DNA of 64,000 bases from Chitinophaga horti (GCF_022867795.2 NZ_CP107006.1:248001-312000); one strand, 5' to 3'; positions 34,699 through 43,634 are shown, numbered from the stretch's first letter. Notes: generated by a model not told the origin, from the sequence alone. Numbers and translations: made by a program.

Positions 34699-36351
34699 AT
34701 GAGATCAAACATTTTATGGGCTGCCGCACTGCTGTTACTCAGCAGTAATAGCCAGGCCCAGAAAGCCACGTCACCTGTCGCGAACACTTACGCGAGTTCC
34801 AAAAGCCCGAAATCTGTAGCAAGACCTAAACTCGTTGTCGGAATGGTGGTAGACCAAATGCGTTGGGACTACCTTTATCGCTTCTACGACCGTTACTCTA
34901 ACGACGGATTTAAAAGATTATTGAGAGAAGGATTTACCTGTGAAAACACTTTGATCCCTTATACGCCTACCATTACCGCCTGTGGCCACACTTGTGCCTA
35001 TACCGGCTCGGTGCCCGCCATTCACGGGATTATCGGCAATGGCTGGTACGATCGTAAGCTGGATCGCGAAATGTATTGCGCAGAGGATACGACTGTAACT
35101 ACAGTGGGCAGCTCCTCCAAAGCAGGCCGGATGAGCCCGAACAATATGCTGGTAACTACTGTGGCAGATGAGCTGCGAATGGCGACCAACTATAAAAGCC
35201 GCACTGTAGGCATCGCTATTAAAGACCGTGGCGCTATCCTGCCTGCCGGTCACACCGCGAACGCGGCCTACTGGTACGATGGCAGCGCCGGAAAGTTCAT
35301 TACCAGCTCTTACTATATGACGGCTTTGCCTGATTGGGTAAATCAGTTCAACAATAAAAAATTACCTGAGCAATACACCGCCCAGCCCTGGAATACACTG
35401 TACCCGATTGCCACTTACACCCTTAGCACGGCGGACGAAAAGCCGTACGAAGGTAAGTTTAAGGGAGCTACCAGCACGTCTTTCCCACATAAAGTAGACG
35501 GACCTGGCCAGCTGGCGAGCCTGCCGTTCGGCAACACCTACACGCTCGATTTCGCGAAAGCAGCCCTGGATGCAGATAAACTGGGTAACGGCGAAGCGAC
35601 TGACTTCCTCGCGGTAAGCCTTTCTTCTACCGATTACGTGGGGCACCAGTTTGGTCCTAATTCCATCGAAGCAGAAGATACGTACCTGCGTTTGGACAAA
35701 GACCTGGCTGACTTCTTCAACTATCTCGATAAAAAAGTTGGTAAAGGTCAGTGGTTGTACTTCATCACTGCCGACCACGGCGTGGCGCACGTACCGGGTT
35801 ACAGCACCGAGAATAAAATGCATGGCGGCCTGGTGAGCACCGGCAACGCAATCAAAAATCTGAACGCAGGTGTTAAAAAGGAATTTGGTATCGATAAGGC
35901 GATATTGGATGCAGATAACTATGAAGTCTATTTGAACTACGCCGCTATTCCCAAAGCAAAAATGAGCGAAGTAAAGGCCTATATCATCGACGAGTTGCTG
36001 AAGATTCCCGGTGTACAGGAAGCATTCGACCTGAAAAGCATTGGCGCCGGCAGCCTGCCCGAACCTATCAAACAAATGGTGACCAACGGTTACAACGCTA
36101 AACGCAGTGGCGATGTGATGTTCACTCTCGAGCCAGGCTGGATCGCGGGCGGTAATACCGGTACCACGCACGGCGTTTGGAACCCATATGATGCACACAT
36201 TCCTTTAGTATGGTTAGGATGGGGCATCAAGCCAGGTAAAACCAACCGTACTACCGCTATGACCGACATTGCGCCTACCATTGCGGCGATGTTGCGCATC
36301 CAGATGCCGAGCGGCAACGTTGGGCATGTTATTGAAGAAATCACAAAGTAG
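34699..36351 (+). CDS. PafA-like secreted alkaline phosphatase
   Basis: 550 residues from ATG 34699 with a signal peptide (MRSNILWAAALLLLSSNSQA). Alkaline phosphatase superfamily: metal-binding Asp in VVGMVVDQMRWDYLYRFY (Asp52), nucleophile Thr in PTITACGHTCAYTGS (residues 90-104), active-site Lys/Arg in AIKDRGAILPAGH, and later metal ligands in STDYVGHQFGP, TADHGVAHVPG and GTTHGVWNPYD. This matches the phosphate-insensitive PafA of Flavobacteriia, which releases phosphate from organic esters outside the cell. A clear terminator follows. Confidence 0.9.
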   Translation: MRSNILWAAALLLLSSNSQAQKATSPVANTYASSKSPKSVARPKLVVGMVVDQMRWDYLYRFYDRYSNDGFKRLLREGFTCENTLIPYTPTITACGHTCAYTGSVPAIHGIIGNGWYDRKLDREMYCAEDTTVTTVGSSSKAGRMSPNNMLVTTVADELRMATNYKSRTVGIAIKDRGAILPAGHTANAAYWYDGSAGKFITSSYYMTALPDWVNQFNNKKLPEQYTAQPWNTLYPIATYTLSTADEKPYEGKFKGATSTSFPHKVDGPGQLASLPFGNTYTLDFAKAALDADKLGNGEATDFLAVSLSSTDYVGHQFGPNSIEAEDTYLRLDKDLADFFNYLDKKVGKGQWLYFITADHGVAHVPGYSTENKMHGGLVSTGNAIKNLNAGVKKEFGIDKAILDADNYEVYLNYAAIPKAKMSEVKAYIIDELLKIPGVQEAFDLKSIGAGSLPEPIKQMVTNGYNAKRSGDVMFTLEPGWIAGGNTGTTHGVWNPYDAHIPLVWLGWGIKPGKTNRTTAMTDIAPTIAAMLRIQMPSGNVGHVIEEITK

Positions 36352-36367
36352 ATTAACAGCACAATAT

Positions 36368-36410
36368 GCGGAACTCCGTGGTGGCGCCAGCTTCCACGGA
36401 GTTTTTGTTT
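36368..36410 (+). terminator. Terminator after the phosphatase
   Basis: AACTCCGTGG/CCACGGAGTT stem and TTTTGTTT tail. Confidence 0.88.
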
Positions 36411-36437
36411 GAGGTACAACCACTTATCCATAGGGTA

Positions 36438-36467
36438 TTTGTTATAAGGAGATTTCCCTTATTTTTG
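36438..36467 (+). promoter_or_regulatory. Enoyl-CoA hydratase promoter, very close to the start
   Basis: TTTG (36438-36441), 18 bp, TATTTTTG (36460-36467). Only 13 nt separate the -7 box from ATG 36481, so the 5' UTR is under 10 nt. Confidence 0.75.
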
Positions 36468-36480
36468 GTTAAAACAACCC

Positions 36481-37260
36481 ATGTCCTATTCGTTCATTAC
36501 TTACGAGGTGGCAGATCATATAGCCACGATCACGCTTAACCGACCTGAAAAGCGCAATGCACTTAACGGGGAAGTGGTAAAGGAACTGATAGGTGCATTT
36601 ACAGCAGCCGGCGACGACCGGCAAGTGAAAGTGATCATACTCGCGGGTAACGGAGATGCATTCTGTGCGGGGGCCGACCTGGAGTACTTGCAGCAATTGC
36701 AGCGAAATACGTTTGAAGAGAACCTGGCCGATTCGCGGCAGCTGATGGCTTTAATGCAGCAGATTTACCATCATAGCAAGCCGGTTATTGCGAGGATAGA
36801 AGGGCATGCCATTGCAGGCGGCTGTGGACTTGCAACTGTTTGCGACCTGAGTTACGCGGTGCCCGCGGCGAAATTTGGTTATACAGAAGTTAAAATTGGG
36901 TTTGTTCCTGCACTTGTATCTGTTTTTCTCGTTAGAAAGATAGGAGAGGGCAGAGCGCGCGAATTACTGTTAACCGGTAAACTGATCGGCGCTGCCGATG
37001 CGGTGCAAATGGGGCTGATCAACGGTGTAGTTGCACCTGGTGAAATACACGACCTGGTAAAACGACTGGCCAGTGATCTTTGTACAGGGGCTTCGGCTAA
37101 CTCGCTGACGTTAACCAAACAGTTGGTGGCAAACGCGCTCGATATGTCCATGCAACAGGCATTGGACGAAGCAGCAAAACAAAACGCACTTACAAGGGAA
37201 CATCCCGATTGCCGGGAAGGCATCAGGGCCTTCCTGCATAAAGAAAAGCCGGTCTGGTAG
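36481..37260 (+). CDS. Enoyl-CoA hydratase/isomerase family protein
   Basis: 259 residues, crotonase fold: ITLNRPEKRNALNGEVVKEL, oxyanion-hole segments GDAFCAGADLEYL (about 58-70) and GHAIAGGCGLATVCDL (about 103-118), then FGYTEVKIGFVPA with Glu at the usual catalytic place. It acts on acyl-CoA thioesters; the exact reaction (enoyl-CoA hydratase, methylglutaconyl-CoA hydratase or isomerase) cannot be chosen. No other start codon is available downstream for 80 residues, so the near-leaderless position is real. Followed 46 bp later by a secreted protein gene. Confidence 0.9.
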   Translation: MSYSFITYEVADHIATITLNRPEKRNALNGEVVKELIGAFTAAGDDRQVKVIILAGNGDAFCAGADLEYLQQLQRNTFEENLADSRQLMALMQQIYHHSKPVIARIEGHAIAGGCGLATVCDLSYAVPAAKFGYTEVKIGFVPALVSVFLVRKIGEGRARELLLTGKLIGAADAVQMGLINGVVAPGEIHDLVKRLASDLCTGASANSLTLTKQLVANALDMSMQQALDEAAKQNALTREHPDCREGIRAFLHKEKPVW

Positions 37261-37306
37261 CCCGGCGTCTATTTTTCCTATACATCCCTATGAAACTGTT
37301 ATTACC

Positions 37307-37963
37307 ATGAAGAAACATGTACTACAACTGTTAATGGCGCTCCTGCTAGGTATGCCGTCTATGTTGCTTGCGCAGCGTTCTTTTTCAGACGCGCGCATTA
37401 ACTATAAGATAGACTTGCCACCCGAGCAACTGCAAATGGACGCTATGCTTGCCAACAGCACGCTTACGCAATACATCCGTGGCGATGCCAGCCGCATTGA
37501 TATGAACCTGGTGATCGTAAACTACACTTACCTGATCAACAGTAAGCTGAAAACGGTAACTACCCTGCTGGACCGCCATGGCGATAAATACATCATCAGG
37601 GGAGATAAAGGATCTTACGAAAAGGAAACCCGTAATTACGAATTGATCAAGTTCACCGATCAGAAAGAAACGAAAGAGATATTGGGGTATAAATGCAAGC
37701 GCTCTATTGGCAAAATGCCTGATGGCACCAGCTTCGAAGTATTTTACGCGCCCGACCTGGTACCGGAAAACCGCCTGTACAACCGGCGTTTCATGAATTT
37801 GCCAGGCATCCCGCTCGAATTTGATATCATCACCGGCCCTTCTTCCAAAATGAAAGTGACCGCCACGAAGGTGGACCTGAGTCCCGTGCCTGCATCTACG
37901 TTCGACGTACCTCGCGGGTATAAGGAGATTAGTCCGGAGGAATTGAGCAAGATGCGTGAGTAG
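37307..37963 (+). CDS. Secreted protein of unknown function (GLPGLI/DUF4412-like)
   Basis: 218 residues with a signal peptide (MKKHVLQLLMALLLGMPSMLLA). After it, INYKIDLPPEQLQMDAMLANSTLTQYIRGDASRIDM, then ILGYKCKRSIGKMPDGTSFEVFYAPDL and a C-terminal LPGIPLEFDI segment. This layout (beta-rich lipocalin-like domain, a conserved GYKCKR Cys, LPGIPLEF) recurs in Bacteroidota secreted proteins related to GLPGLI and DUF4412. Function unknown. Probably cotranscribed with the enoyl-CoA hydratase gene. Confidence 0.78.
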   Translation: MKKHVLQLLMALLLGMPSMLLAQRSFSDARINYKIDLPPEQLQMDAMLANSTLTQYIRGDASRIDMNLVIVNYTYLINSKLKTVTTLLDRHGDKYIIRGDKGSYEKETRNYELIKFTDQKETKEILGYKCKRSIGKMPDGTSFEVFYAPDLVPENRLYNRRFMNLPGIPLEFDIITGPSSKMKVTATKVDLSPVPASTFDVPRGYKEISPEELSKMRE

Positions 37964-38137
37964 TTAAGTTGAAAGCCGCATCACAAACCCGCGTGAACAG
38001 CCGTACGAAATAACGAATCTCCGTAAGATAGCAAGTCGCGTGAATAGTCAGACCTGGCTATACGCAATGATGAAGCAACGGACCTCGTAAAATAGCAAGC
38101 CGGGGTAAACCCACCTGCGAGCCTCTATAAGAAACAA

Positions 38138-38166
38138 AAAACGCTGCCGGAATCGGCAGCGTTTGT
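38138..38166 (-). terminator. Bidirectional terminator
   Basis: AAACGCTGCCG/CGGCAGCGTTT stem, loop GAAT; six A on the left give a minus-strand T run. Confidence 0.85.
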
Positions 38167-38194
38167 CTTTGTAAAATATTATTTTCTAACACTA

Positions 38195-38584
38195 TTATCC
38201 TCTGCGTAATGGCAGGTTGATCTGCAGCTGGTGGTATTTGTTACCGGCCTGCTGTGGCACCTGGAAAGAATAAGGTACTACATAAGTAACATTACCCTTT
38301 TTATAAGTCATAATCGATTTCACGTTAACGGTGTTATTATCGATCAGTTTAAATTCTGAATTAAGGATGCCGCTGTATTTAAAACCGGCATCGAGGCTGA
38401 GGCCTTTTTTCGGCATGGCTGATAAGTTAAGTTTCACCTCGGTTTTCTTGGTAGTCTTAGTCTTATCATCCTCCGAAATCAAGCCGGCATCATTGGCCGA
38501 GACCTTCAGCGCACCTAAAATCAGGAGCGTTGAAAGCACACAAGACAATGTGAACGTTTGCGTTATGTATAGTATCCTTTTCAT
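38195..38584 (-). CDS. Small secreted protein, unknown function
   Basis: 129 residues with an N-terminal signal peptide (MKRILYITQTFTLSCVLSTLLILGALKVSA, cleavage near residue 30). The mature part is basic and beta-rich (KLNLSAMPKKGLSLDAGFKYSG, IMTYKKGNVTYVVPYSF). I do not recognise a family. It has a -7 box at 38604-38611 and its own terminator, so it is an independent unit. Confidence 0.75.
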   Translation of the reverse strand: MKRILYITQTFTLSCVLSTLLILGALKVSANDAGLISEDDKTKTTKKTEVKLNLSAMPKKGLSLDAGFKYSGILNSEFKLIDNNTVNVKSIMTYKKGNVTYVVPYSFQVPQQAGNKYHQLQINLPLRRG

Positions 38585-38603
38585 TGCAACACTTATTGCA
38601 CCA

Positions 38604-38611
38604 CAAATATA
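38604..38611 (-). promoter_or_regulatory. -7 box of the small secreted protein gene
   Basis: Minus-strand TATATTTG, 19 bp before the ATG at 38584. Confidence 0.65.
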
Positions 38612-38741
38612 CGAAATTTTATATCTCGTAACATATTCTTAACGGAAATTCACAAAATCTCTTAAAAAAATGTTAAAAAGTTTCTCTGCCGTAGGTTTCC
38701 GGATTTTGGCGGCAGGTCGAAAATCCCCTATATTTACGTTA

Positions 38742-40172
38742 ATGAATCACGATTTCCCATCATTTAACGAGTTTAACGAGGATTTTGAAGACTTGAGGGA
38801 CCTGCTTCAGCAGTATGAAAATCTGGTGGCGGGCCGGGCTCACTCTTTTCTGGATGAGGATTCTTTTGAGCAGATCATCGATTATTACGATGAGCATGAC
38901 GAGTTGATCAACGCCATCCATGCGGCCGAACTGGCCATCGAGCAGTTTCCTTATTCTTCCACTCTGCTCCTGAAAAAATCCGGACTTTTAATAGAAACCA
39001 AGAAATATAAAGAGGCGTTGTCGCTGTTAGACAAGGCAGAATTGCTGGATAGCAACGATATTAACCTCTATATCCTAAAGACAGACGTGTTCCTGGCTAT
39101 GAACCAGCACGAAAAGGCCGCTGCCGTACTCGAAGAGCAGATCGACCATTTCGATGGGGAAGACCGCACCGAACTGCTGCTGGAGCTGGCCGACGTATAC
39201 GACGACTGGGAGGAGTTTGAAAAGGTATTTGATTGCCTCAAGATTTTACTTGAGCACGATCCTAACAACGAAGAGGCGCTGCATAAGATCTGTTTCTGGA
39301 CGGAGTTTACCGGCCGTAATGAAGAAAGCATCCGCCTGCACACCAATATTATTAACGAGCACCCGTATAACCAGCTGGCCTGGTTTAACCTCGGTACCGC
39401 TTTCCAGGGCTTAAAGCTTTACGAGAAGGCTATCGACGCTTATCAGTATGCGGTGGCAATCGATGAAAAGTTCGATTACGCCTATCGCAACATGGGCGAT
39501 GCTTTCATTCGCCTGCGTAAGTACAACGAAGCCATCGACGTGCTCTCCAAACACCTGGAGATCGCCAAGCCGGAGGATGTGATCTATGAGGCGATCGGTC
39601 ATTGTTACGAGCGTATGCGCAAGTATACCCAGGCACGTTACTATTACCGCAAAGCTTCGCACCTAAGCCCGAATGACGATAAGTTATATTATAAGATAGC
39701 CGTGGCCTATATGACCGAAGCTAACTGGGATAATGCAATTAAGTCACTACAGGCGGCGCTGAAGATCAATAAGCAAAGCGCCGAGTATAATATGGCCCTG
39801 GGAGAGTGTTACCTTGAACAGGGGCGTACGAAAGATGCCCTTATCCATTTCGTGAACGCGGTACGCATCCGGCCGAGTAGTCCGAACGCCTGGCAGGAGC
39901 TGATCCGGGGATTGTATGTAGCTGGTTTCTACGAAGAAGCCCTCGCGCAGCTGGAAGCAGCCGAAGCAAAGCTGGGCCGTAAACCGGTGTTCCTTTATTA
40001 TCGGGTGGCCCTGCTCATTGCAGAAGGCAAAACGAAGGAAGGATTGCTGCAGCTTGAGAATGCCTTACAGGTAGCGCCACGACAGATCAAAAAGCTGGTA
40101 GAACTGGACCCGTCCATCCTGCAGCATACCTCTGTGGTAGAGCTTATTTCCCAGTACCGTAAAAAACGTTGA
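38742..40172 (+). CDS. Tetratricopeptide-repeat protein
   Basis: 476 residues from ATG 38742 (MNHDFPSFNEFNEDFED); a TTG/ATG extension to 38670 is open but reads unlike the protein body. An acidic start is followed by about ten TPR units, the clearest being NQLAWFNLGTAFQGLKLYEK, FDYAYRNMGDAFIRLRKYNE and DVIYEAIGHCYERMRKYTQ, with helix spacing of 34. No signal peptide, so cytoplasmic scaffold or chaperone-like. Partner unknown. Core-genome position next to comA is conserved in no way I can judge. Confidence 0.85.
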   Translation: MNHDFPSFNEFNEDFEDLRDLLQQYENLVAGRAHSFLDEDSFEQIIDYYDEHDELINAIHAAELAIEQFPYSSTLLLKKSGLLIETKKYKEALSLLDKAELLDSNDINLYILKTDVFLAMNQHEKAAAVLEEQIDHFDGEDRTELLLELADVYDDWEEFEKVFDCLKILLEHDPNNEEALHKICFWTEFTGRNEESIRLHTNIINEHPYNQLAWFNLGTAFQGLKLYEKAIDAYQYAVAIDEKFDYAYRNMGDAFIRLRKYNEAIDVLSKHLEIAKPEDVIYEAIGHCYERMRKYTQARYYYRKASHLSPNDDKLYYKIAVAYMTEANWDNAIKSLQAALKINKQSAEYNMALGECYLEQGRTKDALIHFVNAVRIRPSSPNAWQELIRGLYVAGFYEEALAQLEAAEAKLGRKPVFLYYRVALLIAEGKTKEGLLQLENALQVAPRQIKKLVELDPSILQHTSVVELISQYRKKR

Positions 40173-40227
40173 TCGCAGTATTTTGGGCCCTCGTCTAATT
40201 TCTTCCCTCACAATTCAGTATACTTCT

Positions 40228-40235
40228 TATTTTTG
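40228..40235 (+). promoter_or_regulatory. comA promoter -7 box
   Basis: TATTTTTG; predicts a leader of about 115 nt with hairpins GGTTTTGCAGAAAACC and GGTAT/ATACC before the start. Confidence 0.65.
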
Positions 40236-40355
40236 CGGCGGTTTTGCAGAAAACCGATGTAAACAGCTATAACATTCCCGGTATTCAAAGGGATACCATG
40301 TAAAAAGGCCAACGCTCTTTTGATGGGTTACGACTGACCATTAAGAAGAAAAACT

Positions 40356-41132
40356 ATGTTGCAAATGAATTTTAATCTGACACAAATCCCGGAAAGAACG
40401 GCTAAGCCACGTAATTTCGGTCTCACAATGGTAATGGACAAGGGTCTTAGCCTGGAGGAAGCAAGGAATTTCATATCAGTAGCAGCACCGCATGTGGATA
40501 TCGTGAAGCTCGGTTTCGGGACTTCATTCGTAACACCTAACCTTCGTCAAAAGATAGAACTGTACCAGGAAGCCGGCCTCCCTGTATATTTTGGCGGCAC
40601 GCTGTTCGAAGCTTTCCTGATCCGCAACCAGTTCGAGGACTATGTAAAAGTATTAAACGACTATAATATTAAACACGTAGAGGTTTCTGATGGCTCTATC
40701 ACCATCCCGCATTCTGAAAAATGTGGCTATATTGAGAAACTGGCCAAACAATTCACCGTACTGAGCGAAGTTGGTTCTAAAGACGCTGAGCACATTATTC
40801 CTCCCTATAAATGGATCGAATTGATGCGCGCAGAACTGGAAGCCGGCGCCAGTTATGTAATTGCCGAAGCACGCGAAAGCGGTAACGTTGGTATTTACCG
40901 TGGTTCGGGAGAGGTACGTGAAGGCCTGGTGCAGGAGATTCTCACACAGATCCCAGCTGAAAAAATCATTTGGGAAGCACCGCAGAAAGCGCAACAGCTG
41001 TACTTCCTGGAACTGGTAGGTTGCAACGTAAACCTCGGTAACCTTGCTCCACACGAAATGATCTCCCTCGAAGCGATGCGTGTAGGTTTAAGAGGCGATA
41101 CTTTCCACCTGTTCCTGAATAACAAAGACTAG
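40356..41132 (+). CDS. comA: Phosphosulfolactate synthase (ComA family)
   Basis: 258 residues, MLQMNFNLTQIPERTAKPRN. ComA is a TIM-barrel enzyme that joins sulfite to phosphoenolpyruvate, giving (2R)-phospho-3-sulfolactate. Family features are NFGLTMVMDKGLSLEEA, VDIVKLGFGTSFV, VYFGGTLFEAFL, VEVSDGSITIP, and ARESGNVGIYRGSGEVREGL with the C-terminal NLGNLAPHEMISLEAMRVGLRGDT. Known roles are coenzyme M in archaea and sulfolactate in Bacillus spores. In Bacteroidota it could supply sulfonate for sulfonolipids. ComB and ComC are not adjacent; the gene is followed by aroE after a strong terminator. Confidence 0.88.
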   Translation: MLQMNFNLTQIPERTAKPRNFGLTMVMDKGLSLEEARNFISVAAPHVDIVKLGFGTSFVTPNLRQKIELYQEAGLPVYFGGTLFEAFLIRNQFEDYVKVLNDYNIKHVEVSDGSITIPHSEKCGYIEKLAKQFTVLSEVGSKDAEHIIPPYKWIELMRAELEAGASYVIAEARESGNVGIYRGSGEVREGLVQEILTQIPAEKIIWEAPQKAQQLYFLELVGCNVNLGNLAPHEMISLEAMRVGLRGDTFHLFLNNKD

Positions 41133-41155
41133 CGAGATAAACTATTCGTTTTATA

Positions 41156-41206
41156 ATGTCCTCTGTAGTAGATTTACACCTGCTACAGAGGACATTCTTT
41201 TTAATA
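41156..41206 (+). terminator. Terminator after comA
   Basis: Perfect 14-bp stem AATGTCCTCTGTAG/CTACAGAGGACATT followed by CTTTTT. aroE begins 8 bp after it, so aroE mRNA needs read-through or a promoter inside comA. Confidence 0.85.
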
Positions 41207-41213
41207 ACATTAC

Positions 41214-41947
41214 ATGAAAGTATACGGATTGATCGGCTTCCCCTTAAGCCACTCCTTTTCGAAAGTTTTTTTGCTGAGAAATTTTCACGCGAACACATAC
41301 AGGGATGCCTGTACGAAAACTTTCCGCTGGAAAATATTTCGCAGTTCCCGGAGCTGTGGAAACAACAGCCTGACCTGAAAGGGATCAACGTAACTATCCC
41401 TTATAAACAAGAGGTGATCCCTTTCCTGGATGAGCTGAGCGCAGCGGTGAAAGAGATTGGTGCGGTCAACTGCGTCCGCCTCGGTGAAGATGGTAAACTG
41501 AAAGGCTTTAATACCGACGTGATCGGCTTCCGCCGTTCGCTGGAGCCTTTATTGCAGCCGCATCATAACAAAGCATTGGTGTTAGGTACAGGTGGCGCAG
41601 CAAAAGCAGTGAAGTTTGTCTTAAAGGAACTCGGCATAGGCTTTAAAGAAGTAAGCCGCAACGCCACCGATACCGCTATTGCTTACGAATCGCTTACCCC
41701 GGCGATGATGGAGGAATATACACTGATCATCAACACAACACCGCTAGGCATGTATCCGAAAGTAGATACTGCACCGCCCATTCCTTATGAATATATTACG
41801 GACAGGCATTTGCTGTACGACCTGGTGTACAATCCAGCCGTCCCATTGTTCCTCGAAAAGGGCGCGGCAAAAGGCGCTGTGATCAAGAACGGGCACGAAA
41901 TGCTCATTCTGCAGGCAGAGGCCAGCTGGGAAATCTGGAACAGTTAA
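41214..41947 (+). CDS. aroE: Shikimate dehydrogenase, interrupted by a -1 frameshift
   Basis: The natural start is ATG 41214, reading MKVYGLIGFPLSHSFSKVF, the AroE N terminus with the shikimate-binding SHS. At a run of seven T (41266-41272) the frame is lost; reading one base back continues as FAEKFSREHIQGCLYENFPL and on through KGINVTIPYKQEV (catalytic Lys), GAVNCV and LGTGGAAKAV (NADP) to a stop at 41947. The rejoined protein has 244 residues, normal for the family. The site T-TTT-TTG is a classic -1 slippery heptamer. Either one T is missing in the sequence, the gene is broken, or slippage restores it. Confidence 0.85.
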
Positions 41948-42744
41948 TTGTTCGGCTTAATCAGGTAATACATACAAGTCGTGAAGAAGTTCCGTACGAA
42001 CGGAATACTTTTCATAAAACCGAACTGCTCGCGCGGTTGCAGGTTAAACTTGTATTTATAGATAGGGTTGATGAGGTAGTATTTTTTCTTCGTGATGTGG
42101 TAATTCGCTTCCTTCGCAATTTTCTCGAAACGTTCGATTGTAATGCCCGTATCCACCAGCTCCATCAGCTCCTGGATGGTAGACGGATGCTCGCCCGCCA
42201 TGCGCAACAGTCCGCGGTAAACAGGCCTGGGCAGCACATGTATCCACGGTAACATGCTGATTACTTTGTTCTGGCAGATTTGCTGGTGACCACCATGCGG
42301 CATGTACCATGGCGGAAAGCCGAAATACACCTGTCCGCGTACGGTGAGCAGGTCTTTCAGGTAAGCAATGAGTTTATGTTGCTCGGGGATATGTTCGATC
42401 GCATCTTTTAAGATGATGAGATCAAATGAGTTTTTGAACTCGCCCATGAAGTCGACGTCGTAAATATTTTTCGCGATCAGCTTCAGCTGACCGTTATCTA
42501 CATACTGTTTAAGAAAACCGTTTGCCAGCGCGATCCTTTCGGGGAAGAGGTCTACGCCTACGCAGTAACATCCTGTTTCAAGAAATGGCGTAAGTACACC
42601 ACCTTCGCCGCAGCCGATCTCCATTACGCGGAGGCCTTTAAGGTCGGGCATTTCCTGCTGAATGAACGGCAATACGTAATTGCGGGAGTTGTCTACCTGT
42701 TGCTGGTAGCGTAGGTTTGCGTCTGTGTGTTGCTTAAGCGCCAT
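41944..42744 (-). CDS. SAM-dependent methyltransferase
   Basis: 266 residues starting MALKQHTDANLRYQQQVDNSRNY. Class I Rossmann methyltransferase: motif I VMEIGCGEGGVLTPFLETG (about residues 40-58), acidic VGVDLFPERI, FDLIILKDAIEHIPEQHKL (motif IV, methyltransf_11/23 type) and GFPPWYMPHGGHQQIC. The C-terminal 80 residues are hydrophobic-aromatic. Substrate unknown; the pattern resembles O- or C-methyltransferases of glycan or lipid modification. Its 3' end overlaps the aroE end by 4 bp, tail to tail. Confidence 0.85.
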   Translation of the reverse strand: MALKQHTDANLRYQQQVDNSRNYVLPFIQQEMPDLKGLRVMEIGCGEGGVLTPFLETGCYCVGVDLFPERIALANGFLKQYVDNGQLKLIAKNIYDVDFMGEFKNSFDLIILKDAIEHIPEQHKLIAYLKDLLTVRGQVYFGFPPWYMPHGGHQQICQNKVISMLPWIHVLPRPVYRGLLRMAGEHPSTIQELMELVDTGITIERFEKIAKEANYHITKKKYYLINPIYKYKFNLQPREQFGFMKSIPFVRNFFTTCMYYLIKPNN

Positions 42745-42832
42745 CTTTTTCTGAAAATTGTGTGAAAATAGATAAAAAATCCGGAGCGCAATGCAACCGA
42801 ATATTTGGAATGATTTTAGTCTTTATTGAGAT

Positions 42833-43540
42833 ATGAGCAGCAAACTCCTGAATGTACTGTTCCTGCTGACGTTGCCAGTGCTGGCGGCGGCACAGCAACG
42901 CATCGAAAAAGTGGTGGCATATTACGACTCATCGGCGGTAGCGGAACTGTACGACTATGCACCCGTAGGCTTCGAAGTCATTTATAAAGACGGCTCCAGC
43001 CGCGCTACCGTAGGCCTTTCCGGCGGCACCATCCGTTGGAATCAGTTGACCGTGCAAACGGATGATGGTACTTTCCGGAACGGGCAGTTTCATTTTAACC
43101 GCGCTGCTATTCGCCCTAAACGTTACCTCGCACATTTTACCGTTAGCCTGAAAGAAGCGCCGGGACAGCAGTTCGGAGTAGATCTGCAGTTGCCTTATCT
43201 TACCGATATCCGTTTTCGCCAATACACCGATAGCCTCAAACGGGGCGAATACTTTTACGTGAACGTAGAAGGTGTATATAGCAGCGGCCGCATCTTTCCG
43301 CTGGATACGGGGCGTGTGCATTTAAGCGTACAGGGCGCAGAGCTGCACGGGCAGGACGTGCTGCTGGACAGGTACGATTCCACCACTAAAATAATTCACG
43401 TAGAGGCCGTATACCGCCTTAATTCGGATCTGAAAATCAAAGCGGCAATACCGGTCAAGCAAGGGCCGGAGGACTTGTCGGGACTCATCAAAAATGAAAA
43501 AGACGTACTGCAACCAAGCCGGAAGAAAAAAGGATATTAG
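42833..43540 (+). CDS. Secreted beta-rich protein, unknown function
   Basis: 235 residues with a signal peptide (MSSKLLNVLFLLTLPVLAAA). The mature part is beta-strand rich (VGFEVIYKDGSSRATVGLSGGTIRWNQLTV, VHLSVQGAELHGQDVLLDRYD) and ends in a basic KKKGY. I do not recognise a domain. It is divergent from the methyltransferase gene, with only 88 bp between the two starts. Confidence 0.75.
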   Translation: MSSKLLNVLFLLTLPVLAAAQQRIEKVVAYYDSSAVAELYDYAPVGFEVIYKDGSSRATVGLSGGTIRWNQLTVQTDDGTFRNGQFHFNRAAIRPKRYLAHFTVSLKEAPGQQFGVDLQLPYLTDIRFRQYTDSLKRGEYFYVNVEGVYSSGRIFPLDTGRVHLSVQGAELHGQDVLLDRYDSTTKIIHVEAVYRLNSDLKIKAAIPVKQGPEDLSGLIKNEKDVLQPSRKKKGY

Positions 43541-43599
43541 GCTGAAAGGCTTTGCTATAAAGGATTTCAGAAAATAATTCAGAATTGCTTCGACTTTAA

Positions 43600-43630
43600 T
43601 TTGCTTATTATCAACTTATAGTTACCTTTG
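43600..43630 (+). promoter_or_regulatory. SRP RNA promoter
   Basis: TTTG (43600-43603), 19 bp, TACCTTTG (43623-43630); start predicted at about 43635, exactly the 5' end of the RNA. Confidence 0.85.
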
Positions 43631-43634
43631 CATC

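Noticed and set aside
37964..38130. Similar short segments (CGTAAGATAGCAAG and CGTAAAATAGCAAG) after the GLPGLI-like gene
   Set aside because: Only two short imperfect copies, with no structure or motif around them.
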